Shown piece after piece: positions 32,190 through 40,261 of a stretch of DNA of 64,000 nucleotides. The first letter of the stretch is position 1. Every line of letters starts with the position of its first letter. Both the position numbers and the translations under genes were made by a program. Origin of the DNA: Mycolicibacterium novocastrense. GTDB lineage: Bacteria > Actinomycetota > Actinomycetes > Mycobacteriales > Mycobacteriaceae. The notes under the pieces are model-generated. The model was not told where the DNA came from. It saw only the letters and a program-made list of their open reading frames with translations, and made no database searches. The DNA lies in NCBI RefSeq assembly GCF_001570485.1, contig NZ_BCTA01000087.1, positions 1-64,000 of the forward strand. The letters are read 5' to 3'.

Positions 32190-33242
32190 CTAGTTGCCGA
32201 AAGACAGGCCGCGTTTGGCCAGCCAACCCACGGGGTCGACGCGGTCGGTGCCGTTCAGGTGCACCTCGAAGTGCAGGTGCGGCCCGGTCGAGTTGCCGGT
32301 GTTGCCCATCTTGGCGATCTGGTCACCGGCCCAGACCCGCTGACCGACCTCCACCGACCACGAGCTGAGGTGACCGTAGAGCGTCACGGTGCCGTCGGAA
32401 TGCCGGAGCTTGACCATGTTGCCGTAACCGGCGTACGGACCGGCCGAGATGACCACGCCGTCGGAGGCGGCGAGCACCGGCGTGCCGATCGAGTTCGCGA
32501 TGTCGATGCCGCCGTGAAGCGCGCCCCAGCGGTAGCCGAAGCCCGACGTCCACACGCCGGTGGTGGGCGTCACGAACATCGGCCGCTGCAGCCGGGCTTC
32601 GCGTTCGGCGCGCTCCTGGGCGAACGCGGCCGCCTTCTGGATCTCCTCGGTGTGCAGCGCAGAACTGGCGGCGGGCGTCACGGCGACCACCTGCATACCG
32701 CCCGACGTCTCGCCGAGCGGGTTGGCTATCGCGGACCCCTCGACGGCCAGGACGGCCTCCGAGGAGTTCTCGTGCGCGGCATTGGCCACCGAGTACGCGC
32801 CCGCGGCGGTGGCGCCGACGGCCATCGCGGCGACCATCAGGCGGCCCTTGACGGGCACTTCCTGCTTGCGGTGCGCAGGCTTGCGGCTGCCGATCCGGAT
32901 GACGTCGGTCGCGTCCATGCCGTCGCTGGTGTCGGTGTGGCTGTCGCGGTAGGCGTGCGAGCGGCGCGCGTGCCGGGGTCCGGACTGGAACTCGGAGGGC
33001 ACGGCGAGACGCAGCGGGACGAGGTTGTCGGTGTCGGTCAGGTCGTCGAGTTCGGGAGCGTGGATGACCTGGGCTTCGCGGTCGAAAGCGCTGTTCTCGC
33101 GGAAGTCGACGTCTTCGAGATCACCGAACTCGTTGAACGGAATGATGTCGGTGACTTCGGCGGGGGATTCGCTTGCACGGCGGCTGATTTGCCGGTTCGT
33201 CGACGATCTGCGATGAGATCCGGACGAACGGTGCGAAGCCAA
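32190..33242 (-). CDS. Membrane-anchored M23 (LytM) peptidase (Rv0950c-like)
   Basis: A 350-residue peptidoglycan hydrolase-type protein. A basic/acidic cytosolic N-terminus (~1-130) precedes one membrane helix (GRLMVAAMAVGATAAGAYSVANA, about 132-155) and an extracytoplasmic LytM domain with zinc-site residues His243 and Asp247 in HGGIDIAN and His322/His324 in HLHFEVH. All metal-binding residues are present, so it should be an active endopeptidase. The TTG start at 33242 has AAGGA nine bases upstream. It is divergent from sucC. Confidence 0.88.
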   Translation of the reverse strand: MASHRSSGSHRRSSTNRQISRRASESPAEVTDIIPFNEFGDLEDVDFRENSAFDREAQVIHAPELDDLTDTDNLVPLRLAVPSEFQSGPRHARRSHAYRDSHTDTSDGMDATDVIRIGSRKPAHRKQEVPVKGRLMVAAMAVGATAAGAYSVANAAHENSSEAVLAVEGSAIANPLGETSGGMQVVAVTPAASSALHTEEIQKAAAFAQERAEREARLQRPMFVTPTTGVWTSGFGYRWGALHGGIDIANSIGTPVLAASDGVVISAGPYAGYGNMVKLRHSDGTVTLYGHLSSWSVEVGQRVWAGDQIAKMGNTGNSTGPHLHFEVHLNGTDRVDPVGWLAKRGLSFGN

Positions 33243-33370
33243 CCTGGGGTGTCCTTACGTTTCGGATGCCTGTCGAGAAGCCTGTCGTGACCAAAGCGTT
33301 ATCGAGACCAGAGGCACGTTAACCAACTCGCGACGACGGCTGCAAGCCGAGAGCCTATTCCGCGGGAGAT

Positions 33371-33386
33371 TGTGATTTGTATCACT
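33371..33386. promoter_or_regulatory. CRP-type (cAMP receptor protein) binding site upstream of sucC
   Basis: TGTGA-tttgta-TCACT differs from the consensus TGTGAN6TCACA by one base. It lies about 140 bp before sucC and 130 bp from the divergent M23 peptidase start. Mycobacterial CRP (Rv3676) is known to regulate central metabolism; binding here is inferred from the sequence. Confidence 0.65.
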
Positions 33387-33524
33387 GGGTTAGGGCGGTG
33401 AGATCTACCACATGACCGGTGGGCGGTGCCAACGCGTTCAGAGCGTGTGGATAAAGTTCCTCCGAGCCTTCGGCCCAACAACTCCGCAATTCGACGCGCT
33501 AGAGACAGGGACGTTCCCAAGCCA

Positions 33525-34691
33525 ATGGACCTCTTCGAATACCAGGCGAAAGAGCTCTTCGCCAAGCACAACGTGCCCACCACACCCGGTCGGGTGACCG
33601 ACACCGCCGAGGACGCCAAGGCGATCGCCGAGGAGATCGGCAAGCCGGTGATGGTCAAGGCGCAGGTCAAAACCGGCGGCCGCGGTAAGGCGGGCGGCGT
33701 GAAGTACGCAGCCACCGCCGACGACGCGTTCACCCACGCCCAGAACATCCTCGGCCTCGACATCAAGGGCCACATCGTCAAGAAGCTGCTGGTCTCCGAG
33801 GCCAGCGACATCGCCGAGGAGTACTACATCTCCTTCCTTCTCGATCGCGCGAACCGCACCTACCTGGCGATGTGCTCGGTCGAGGGCGGTATGGAGATCG
33901 AAGAGGTCGCCGCCACCAAGCCGGACCGGCTGGCCAGGGTGCCCGTCGACGCGACCAAAGGCGTCGACGAAGCGTTCGCCCGCGAGATCGCCAAGAAGGG
34001 CCACCTGCCCGAGGAGGTGCTCGACGCCGCCGCGGTGACGATCGCCAAGCTCTGGGAGGTCTTCGTCGCCGAGGACGCCACGCTGGTCGAGGTCAACCCG
34101 CTGGTGCGCACCCCCGACAATCAGATCCTGGCGCTCGACGGCAAGGTCACGCTCGACGGCAACGCCGACTTCCGCCATCCCGAGCATGCCGAGTTCGAGG
34201 ATCGCGACGCGACCGATCCGCTGGAGCTCAAGGCCAAGGAGCACGACCTCAACTACGTCAAGCTCGACGGTTCGGTGGGCATCATCGGCAACGGCGCCGG
34301 CCTGGTGATGTCGACGCTCGACGTCACCGCCTACGCCGGCGAGAAGCACGGCGGCGTGAAGCCGGCCAACTTCCTCGACATCGGCGGCGGCGCCTCGGCC
34401 GAGGTGATGGCCGCGGGTCTGGACGTCATCCTCAATGACGAGCAGGTCAAGAGCGTGTTCGTGAACGTGTTCGGCGGCATCACCTCGTGTGACGCCGTCG
34501 CCAACGGCATCGTCAACGCGCTGAAGATCCTCGGCGACGAGGCCAACAAACCGCTCGTGGTGCGTCTCGACGGCAACAACGTCGAAGAGGGCCGCCGCAT
34601 CCTGGCCGAGGCCAACCACCCGCTGGTGATCCAGGCCGACACCATGGACGCCGGCGCCGACAAAGCCGCCGAGCTGGCGAACAAGTCTTAA
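33525..34691 (+). CDS. sucC: Succinyl-CoA synthetase beta subunit
   Basis: A 388-residue ADP-forming succinyl-CoA ligase beta chain: MDLFEYQAKELFAKH N-terminus, ATP-grasp features (KPVMVKAQVKTGGRGKAGGVK, VEVNPLV), and the CoA-ligase domain with NFLDIGGGAS and VFVNVFGGITSCD. With SucD it makes ATP in the TCA cycle. ATG 33525 is the start matching the family; sequence upstream in frame is unrelated. sucD follows after 13 bp. The long leader holds a CRP-type site. Confidence 0.97.
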   Translation: MDLFEYQAKELFAKHNVPTTPGRVTDTAEDAKAIAEEIGKPVMVKAQVKTGGRGKAGGVKYAATADDAFTHAQNILGLDIKGHIVKKLLVSEASDIAEEYYISFLLDRANRTYLAMCSVEGGMEIEEVAATKPDRLARVPVDATKGVDEAFAREIAKKGHLPEEVLDAAAVTIAKLWEVFVAEDATLVEVNPLVRTPDNQILALDGKVTLDGNADFRHPEHAEFEDRDATDPLELKAKEHDLNYVKLDGSVGIIGNGAGLVMSTLDVTAYAGEKHGGVKPANFLDIGGGASAEVMAAGLDVILNDEQVKSVFVNVFGGITSCDAVANGIVNALKILGDEANKPLVVRLDGNNVEEGRRILAEANHPLVIQADTMDAGADKAAELANKS

Positions 34692-34704
34692 GGAGCCATG
34701 ACCG

Positions 34705-35619
34705 ATGTCTATCTTTCTGAACGCGAACTCCAAGGTCATCGTCCAGGGCATCACCGGCGGCGAGGGCACCAAGCACACCGCGCTGATGCTCAAGGCGGGC
34801 ACGCAGCTGGTCGGCGGCGTCAACTCACGCAAGGCCGGAACGACGGTGTCGCACAAGGACTCTGACGGCAACGATGTCGAGCTGCCGGTGTTCGGCACTG
34901 TCGCCGAGGCGATGAAGGAAACCGGCGCCGACGTGTCGGTGGTGTTCGTGCCGCCGAAGTTCGCCAAGGACGCGATCATCGAGGCCATCGACGCCGAGAT
35001 CCCGCTGCTGGTCGTCATCACCGAGGGAATCCCGGTGCAGGACACCGCGTATGCGTGGGCGTACAACCTGGAAAAAGGTGGAGGGAAGGGTCCAAAAATT
35101 CGCATCATCGGACCCAACTGCCCGGGCATCATCACGCCCGGTGAGGCGCTGGCCGGCATCACCCCGGCCAACATCACCGGTCCGGGCCCGGTCGGCCTGG
35201 TGTCCAAGTCCGGCACGCTGACCTACCAGATGATGTTCGAACTGCGCGATTTCGGGTTCTCGACCGCGATCGGCATCGGCGGCGATCCCGTCATCGGCAC
35301 CACGCACATCGACGCGATCGAGGCGTTCGAGAAGGACCCCGACACCAAGGTCATCGTGATGATCGGTGAGATCGGTGGCGACGCCGAGGAGCGCGCGGCC
35401 GATTACATCAAGGCCAACGTCAGCAAGCCGGTCGTCGGCTACGTCGCGGGGTTCACCGCGCCGGAGGGCAAGACGATGGGCCACGCCGGTGCCATCGTGT
35501 CGGGTTCCTCGGGCACCGCCGCCGCGAAGAAGGAAGCGCTGGAGGCCGCGGGCGTGAAGGTCGGCAAGACCCCGTCGGAGACCGCGAACCTGGCGCGGGA
35601 GATCCTGCAGAGCTTGTAG
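34705..35619 (+). CDS. sucD: Succinyl-CoA synthetase alpha subunit
   Basis: A 304-residue CoA-binding subunit. The phosphorylated histidine is about His260 in MGHAGAIVSG; IVQGITGGEGTKH (CoA-binding Rossmann loop), GPNCPGIITPGE and SKSGTLTYQ are family signatures. ATG 34705 corresponds to MSIFLN; an out-of-frame ATG at 34698 is ignored. AAGGAG lies in the short gap after sucC. Confidence 0.97.
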   Translation: MSIFLNANSKVIVQGITGGEGTKHTALMLKAGTQLVGGVNSRKAGTTVSHKDSDGNDVELPVFGTVAEAMKETGADVSVVFVPPKFAKDAIIEAIDAEIPLLVVITEGIPVQDTAYAWAYNLEKGGGKGPKIRIIGPNCPGIITPGEALAGITPANITGPGPVGLVSKSGTLTYQMMFELRDFGFSTAIGIGGDPVIGTTHIDAIEAFEKDPDTKVIVMIGEIGGDAEERAADYIKANVSKPVVGYVAGFTAPEGKTMGHAGAIVSGSSGTAAAKKEALEAAGVKVGKTPSETANLAREILQSL

Positions 35620-35636
35620 GGAAAGCCCCTCGTTGC

Positions 35637-35697
35637 GCGAGCGACCGCGTCTGCACGCCGACACGCCGCTGTTCGGTGTGCAAAAGCGGTCGCTCGC
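35637..35697 (+). terminator. Large hairpin downstream of sucD
   Basis: Perfect 12-bp arms gcgagcgaccgc (35637-35648) and gcggtcgctcgc (35686-35697), with an inner tgcac/gtgca pair, form a long stem-loop 17 bp after the sucD stop. Probable terminator or dispersed palindromic element. Confidence 0.72.
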
Positions 35698-35740
35698 GGC
35701 TTGTGGGTGGGCCCACGCGCGGCTTGTGGTGGGCCCACGC
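35696..35740 (+). repeat. Tandem duplication of a 22-23 bp unit
   Basis: gcggcttgtgg(g)tgggcccacgc occurs at 35696-35718 and again at 35719-35740, head to tail with a one-base length difference. It directly follows the sucD hairpin. The unit itself contains the palindrome gtgggcccac. Confidence 0.75.
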
Positions 35741-35766
35741 GGGGTGTGAAGCATGCCGCAGGATTA

Positions 35767-35778
35767 GGAACGCGTTCC
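35767..35778. promoter_or_regulatory. KstR-like palindrome upstream of the thiolase-like gene
   Basis: ggaacgcgttcc is a perfect 12-bp palindrome with the AACNNGTT core of KstR sites; the outer TNNN...NNNA rule is met on one side only. It lies 46 bp before ATG 35825 and just upstream of a -10-like TAGCCT. A short stem (ctgacga/tcgtcag, 35793-35814) then runs into the AGGAGG ribosome site. Confidence 0.5.
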
Positions 35779-35824
35779 AGTCCTCGATTAGCCTGACGAA
35801 TTAACAGTCGTCAGGAGGTCTGTA

Positions 35825-37363
35825 ATGGTCGATTCCCGGACCCCGGTCATCGTCGGCGTCGGGCAGTTCACCGAGCGCATCGACGATCCCGGCTATCGGG
35901 GCATGTCGGCGGTCGACCTCGCGACCGAAGCGGTGCGCGCCGCGCTTGCCGACACCGGGCTCGACGCCACGGTGGCCGCCAAGGCCATCGAGACCGTGTA
36001 CGCGCTGCGCCAGTTCGAGATCTCCGGGCCGATGCCCGCGACGCTGGGCAAGTCGAACAACTACCCGCGCTCGGTGATGGGGCGCGTCGGCGGCGATCCC
36101 GCACGCGTCGTGCTCGAACCGGTCGGCGGGCAGGGGCCGCAGAAGCTCGTCACCGAAGCGGGCAAAGCCATCGCGGCGGGTGAGTTCGACGTGGCGATGG
36201 TGATCGGTTCGGAACCGGGTTCGACGGCGCGCTACTGGCGCCGTGCCGCCGAACAGGGACAAGCCAAGCCCGACTTCACCGAACACGTCGAGGGCCAGCT
36301 CGAGGACCGCGGACACCAGATCCACAGATACTTCACCGAGTACACCGCGTCGCACGGATTGACCGGCGCCGCAGTGCAGTACGGACTGCTGGACAACGCG
36401 CGCCGCAGCCGGTTGGGACTCGGCGTTGCCGAATATCGCAGGCAGATGGCCGAGCTCTTCGCACCGCTGTCCAGAGTCGCTGCGAAGAACCCGTTTTCGT
36501 CATCACCGGTCGAACGGTCGGTGCAGGAGATCCTCACCGTCACCGACGACAATCGGATGATCTGTGATCCCTACCCCCGGCTGCTGGTGGCGCGCGATCA
36601 GGTCAACCAGGGCGCCGCCGCGATCATGATGTCGGTGGCGGCCGCACGCCGACTCGGTGTGCCCGAGGAGAAATGGGTGTATCTGCACGGGCATTCGGAC
36701 ATGACCGAGCAGGACCTGCTGGACCGCGTCGACCTCGGCGCCAGTCCCGCGACCGTGCACGCCGTACACGAAGCCCTGCGGGTGGCGCAGATCGACGTCG
36801 ACGACATCGCCACCTTCGACCTGTACAGCTGCTTCCCGTTCCCGGTGTTCGTCGCCTGCGAGGCGCTGGGCATCGACGGCGACGACCCGCGGGGCCTGAC
36901 GGTGACCGGCGGCCTTCCGTATTTCGGCGGCCCGGGTAACAGCTACTCGCTGCACGCCATCGCCGAGACCGTCACCCAAATGCGCGATCGGCCCGGATGT
37001 TTCGGCTTCGTGGGCGCCAACGGCGGCACGATGAGCAAATACTCCGTCGGCATCTATTCGACGCTGCCTACCGACTGGCGGACGAATGACAGCGAGCGCC
37101 TCGACACCGACGTCGCGGCACTGCCGACGGTCCCGGTGACCGAGCGCCCGGAAGGGCGCGCGACGATCGAGACCTACTCTGTGCGCTACGACTGGCCGGT
37201 CCGCACCGGGATCATCGTCGGCAGACTCGATTCGGATGACTCACGGTTCCTGGCCATCTCCGAGGAGGAGGATCTCGTCGCGTTGATGTCGGACGGCGAT
37301 CCGCTCGGCGCGGCGATCACGGTGCGTCCGACGGAGAAGATCAACCGCGCCAGCCTGGCCTGA
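35825..37363 (+). CDS. Thiolase-fold (acetyl-CoA acetyltransferase-like) protein lacking the usual nucleophile
   Basis: A 512-residue thiolase-superfamily protein. Residues ~1-400 have the thiolase fold (TPVIVGVGQFTER; DDIATFDLYSCFPFPVFVACEALG; GGLPYFGGPGNSYSLHAIAE with the catalytic-type histidine); ~100 C-terminal residues form an added domain. Where active thiolases have the CoA-acylated cysteine, this protein reads EPVGGQGPQKLV, so the first-step Cys is missing. Such proteins are common in mycobacteria and may be lipid-transfer or non-thiolytic condensing partners. The AGGAGG site before ATG 35825 is strong. The KstR-like palindrome suggests a sterol/lipid role. Confidence 0.82.
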   Translation: MVDSRTPVIVGVGQFTERIDDPGYRGMSAVDLATEAVRAALADTGLDATVAAKAIETVYALRQFEISGPMPATLGKSNNYPRSVMGRVGGDPARVVLEPVGGQGPQKLVTEAGKAIAAGEFDVAMVIGSEPGSTARYWRRAAEQGQAKPDFTEHVEGQLEDRGHQIHRYFTEYTASHGLTGAAVQYGLLDNARRSRLGLGVAEYRRQMAELFAPLSRVAAKNPFSSSPVERSVQEILTVTDDNRMICDPYPRLLVARDQVNQGAAAIMMSVAAARRLGVPEEKWVYLHGHSDMTEQDLLDRVDLGASPATVHAVHEALRVAQIDVDDIATFDLYSCFPFPVFVACEALGIDGDDPRGLTVTGGLPYFGGPGNSYSLHAIAETVTQMRDRPGCFGFVGANGGTMSKYSVGIYSTLPTDWRTNDSERLDTDVAALPTVPVTERPEGRATIETYSVRYDWPVRTGIIVGRLDSDDSRFLAISEEEDLVALMSDGDPLGAAITVRPTEKINRASLA

Positions 37364-37381
37364 CCACAGGGAGGAGCAGTC

Positions 37382-38125
37382 GTGAGGCCTCTCTCGCTTC
37401 TGGCCGCACTGCTGCTGACCCTGGCCACCGGATGCGGACAAGGGCCGCAGCGCGATTCGCTCATGGTGTTCGCCGCGGCGTCGCTGAACAGGGCATTCAC
37501 CGAGATCGGCGCGCAGTTCGAGAAGGACCACCCCGGCACTCGGGTGGAGTTCTCCTTCGCCGGCTCCTCCGACCTCGCCACGCAGTTGACGCAGGGGGCG
37601 CGGGCCGACGTGTTCGCCTCCGCCGACACCGTGAACATGGACAAGGTCGCAGACGCCGGACTGCTCGCCGGCGACCCGGTGAACTTCGCGACCAACACCA
37701 TGGTCATCGTGGTATCGCCGGGAAATCCCAAGGAGATCAAGACAATACGTGATCTCACCCGACCTGGGATCACCGCCGTCGTGTGCGCCCCTGCGGTCCC
37801 GTGCGGGGCGGCATCACGGAAGGTGGAGCAGGCCGCTGGTGTCGATCTCAACCCGGTCAGCGAGGAGTCGTCGGTCACCGACGTGCTGAACAAGGTGACC
37901 AGCGGCCAGGCCGACGCCGGAATCGTTTATGTCACCAACGCCCGTGACGCCGGGACGCGCGTCACCGCTGTGCCGGTTCCCGAAGCCGCCGACGTGGTCA
38001 ACGTCTATCCGATTGCGACGCTGTCCGATTCGACGCGGCGGGAGCTCGCGCGAGCCTTCGTCGACGCGGTGACCGGCGACGCGGGACAGCGAGCACTCGG
38101 CGCGGCCGGCTTCGGTGAACCCTGA
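37382..38125 (+). CDS. modA: Molybdate ABC transporter substrate-binding lipoprotein
   Basis: A 247-residue ModA-type protein. A lipoprotein signal ends in LATGC (Cys at about residue 19). The mature part has MVFAAASLNRAFTEIG (oxyanion-binding Ser), FAGSSDLATQLTQGARADVFASAD and SGQADAGIVYVTNA, all hallmarks of molybdate/tungstate-binding proteins. GTG 37382 follows the thiolase stop by 18 bases. No modB or modC permease/ATPase gene is beside it, so it is an orphan here and must use components encoded elsewhere or have another ligand. Confidence 0.88.
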   Translation: MRPLSLLAALLLTLATGCGQGPQRDSLMVFAAASLNRAFTEIGAQFEKDHPGTRVEFSFAGSSDLATQLTQGARADVFASADTVNMDKVADAGLLAGDPVNFATNTMVIVVSPGNPKEIKTIRDLTRPGITAVVCAPAVPCGAASRKVEQAAGVDLNPVSEESSVTDVLNKVTSGQADAGIVYVTNARDAGTRVTAVPVPEAADVVNVYPIATLSDSTRRELARAFVDAVTGDAGQRALGAAGFGEP

Positions 38126-38974
38126 TCAGACCAGGGCGGCCAGCTTGCCTGCCAGCCGCTCGACGTACGCGGCGACATCGTCGGGGGACTTGTCGGGAAG
38201 GCCGAAAAGCACTTCGGTGACACCGAGATCGGCCCAACGGGCGAGCTTTTCGGGGTCGGGTTTGAAGTCGAGGGCGACGATCTGCGGTGCTCCGTCGCGC
38301 CCGGCGGCCGCCCACGTGTCCTGTAGCAGCTTGACCGGTTCGTCGATGTCGAAGTCGCGCGGTGTGGTGATCCAGCCGTCGGCGGACCGGGCGATCCACT
38401 TGAAGTTCTTCTCGGTTCCTGCCGCCCCGACGAGGACGGGGATGTGCGGTTGGATCGGTTTGGGCCACGCCCAGCTGGGTCCGAAGTTGACGAACTCGCC
38501 CTCGTACGAGGCTTCCTCCTGCGTCCACAACGCCCGCATCGCCTCGAGGTATTCGCGCAGCATCGTGCGCCGCCGACCGGGCGGCACATTGTGGTCGGCG
38601 AGCTCGTCGGTGTTCCAGCCGAACCCGACCCCGAGGCTGACTCGCCCACCGGAGAGGTGGTCGAGCGTGGCGATCGACTTCGCCAGCGAGATCGGGTCGT
38701 GCTCGACCGGCAGCGCGACGGCCGTGGACAACCGGACCCGCGACGTCACCGCGGCCGCGGTGCCGAGGCTGACCCAGGGATCGAGCGTCCGCATGTAGCG
38801 GTCGTCGGGCAGCGACTCGTCGCCCGTCGTCGGATGCGCGGCCTGGCGCTTGATCGGGATGTGGGTGTGTTCGGGCACGTAGAACGTGGTGAAACCGTGG
38901 TCATCGGCGAGCTTGGCCGCCGCCGCCGGGGTGATCCCGCGATCGCTGGTGAACAGTACGAGCCCGTAATCCAT
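38126..38974 (-). CDS. LLM-class F420-dependent oxidoreductase (Rv0953c-like)
   Basis: A 282-residue luciferase-like protein in the same position relative to sucCD as Rv0953c. Hallmarks are AAKLADDHGFTTFYVPEHTHIP, DPISLAKSIATLDHLSGGRVSLGVGFGWNTDE and PHIPVLVGAAG. ATG 38974 is chosen because the longer frame reads through the KstR-like palindrome at 38984-38997, which lies nine bases upstream; no ribosome site is seen, so translation may be leaderless. Its stop abuts the convergent modA stop. The substrate is unknown. Confidence 0.85.
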   Translation of the reverse strand: MDYGLVLFTSDRGITPAAAAKLADDHGFTTFYVPEHTHIPIKRQAAHPTTGDESLPDDRYMRTLDPWVSLGTAAAVTSRVRLSTAVALPVEHDPISLAKSIATLDHLSGGRVSLGVGFGWNTDELADHNVPPGRRRTMLREYLEAMRALWTQEEASYEGEFVNFGPSWAWPKPIQPHIPVLVGAAGTEKNFKWIARSADGWITTPRDFDIDEPVKLLQDTWAAAGRDGAPQIVALDFKPDPEKLARWADLGVTEVLFGLPDKSPDDVAAYVERLAGKLAALV

Positions 38975-38983
38975 GCCGAGAAT

Positions 38984-38997
38984 TAGAACGTGTTTCA
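38984..38997. promoter_or_regulatory. KstR-type operator
   Basis: tagaac-gt-gtttca matches TNNAACNNGTTNNA at all fixed positions. It lies between the LLM gene (start 38974) and the divergent sfnG remnant (start 39080), in the same relation to its LLM gene as the palindrome at 10388-10405. Confidence 0.72.
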
Positions 38998-39079
38998 GTC
39001 TGGGGGGCAAGCACGGGGTTTGCATCACCGCGAGCGATACCGGCGACGTGCAAGCAGGTCGCTGTTGTCATGTCAGACC

Positions 39080-40209
39080 ATGACGACCGAACGCATCGCC
39101 GATCACGTGAAGTTCGCCTACTGGGTGCCCAACGTCAGTGGCGGATTGGTGACCAGCGACATCGAGCAGCGCACCGACTGGAACTACGAGTACAACGCCA
39201 AGCTCGCCAGGACCGCCGAGAACAACGGGTTCGAGTACGCGTTGAGCCAGGTGCGCTACGAGGCCACTACGGGGCCGAGTATCAGCACGAATCCACCAGC
39301 TTCAGCCTGGCGCTGCTGCTGGCCACCCAGAAACTGAAGGTGATCGCCGCGGTGCATCCCGGGCTGTGGCAGCCCGCGGTGCTGGCCAAGCTCGGCGCGA
39401 CGGCCGACCAGCTGTCCAACGGCCGGTTCGCGGTCAACGTGGTGTCGGGCTGGTTCAAAGACGAGTTCACCCACCTCGGTGAGCCGTGGCTCGAGCACGA
39501 CGAACGCTACCGGCGCAGCGCGGAGTTCCTGCAGGTGCTGCGCAAGATCTGGACCGAGGACGACGTTGATTTCCGCGGCGACTTCTACCGCATCCACGAC
39601 TTCACGCTCAAACCCAAACCGCTCAACACCACCGAGCGGCCCAATCCGGAACTGTTCCAAGGCGGTAACTCCACGGCCGCAAGGCGCAACGGCGGCCTTT
39701 TTGCGGACTGGTACTTCTCCAACGGCAAGGACTACGACGGGGTGACCGAGCAGATCGTCGACGTCCGCGAGCACGCCCGCACGGTCGGCCGCGAGGTGCG
39801 GTTCGGGCTCAACGGTTTCATCATCGCCCGCGACACCGAGAAAGAAGCGAAGGAGACGCTGCGGGAGATCATCGCCAAGGCCAACAAACCCGCCGTGGAG
39901 GGATTTCGCGCCGCGGTCCAACAGGCCGGCAACTCGACCGCGGACAAGCGCGGCATGTGGGCGGATTCGACGTTCGAGGACTTGGTGCAGTACAACGACG
40001 GCTTCCGCACGCAGCTGATCGGCACACCCGAGCAGATCGCCGAACGCATTGCGGCGTACCGCAAACGCGGAGTCGATCTGATCCTCGGGGGCTTTTTGCA
40101 CTTCCAGGAGGAAATCGAATACTTCGGCGCGAAGGTGTTGCCGCTGGTCCGCGAGATCGAACGGTCCGAACAGGGCACTGTGGGCGAACCGGTGCTGGTC
40201 TCTGCGTGA
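39080..40209 (+). pseudogene. sfnG: FMN-dependent dimethylsulfone monooxygenase SfnG, frameshifted
   Basis: A luciferase-like monooxygenase that would cleave dimethylsulfone to methanesulfinate. The first 60 residues (MTTERIADHVKFAYWVPNVSGGLV, then YALSQVRYEA) are in one frame; from GAEYQHESTSFSLALLL onward the protein continues in another, through VVSGWFKDEF and FQGGNSTAARRN to the end. The junction is at about 39263-39268, where one base appears missing (gcc-?ac-tac-ggg). All downstream motifs are intact, so this is a very recent inactivation or a sequencing error. ATG 39080 is the family start. Confidence 0.85.
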
Positions 40210-40261
40210 GCCGCTGTGCGCTAGCGTGGTTTTCAAAGCCCGCCCGAGCACAGGAGAGGCC

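Noticed and set aside
33243..33524. Possible c-di-AMP (ydaO-type) riboswitch before the M23 peptidase or sucC
   Set aside because: Such elements precede some actinobacterial cell-wall hydrolases, but none of the conserved core segments can be found here; only the CRP-type site is supported.
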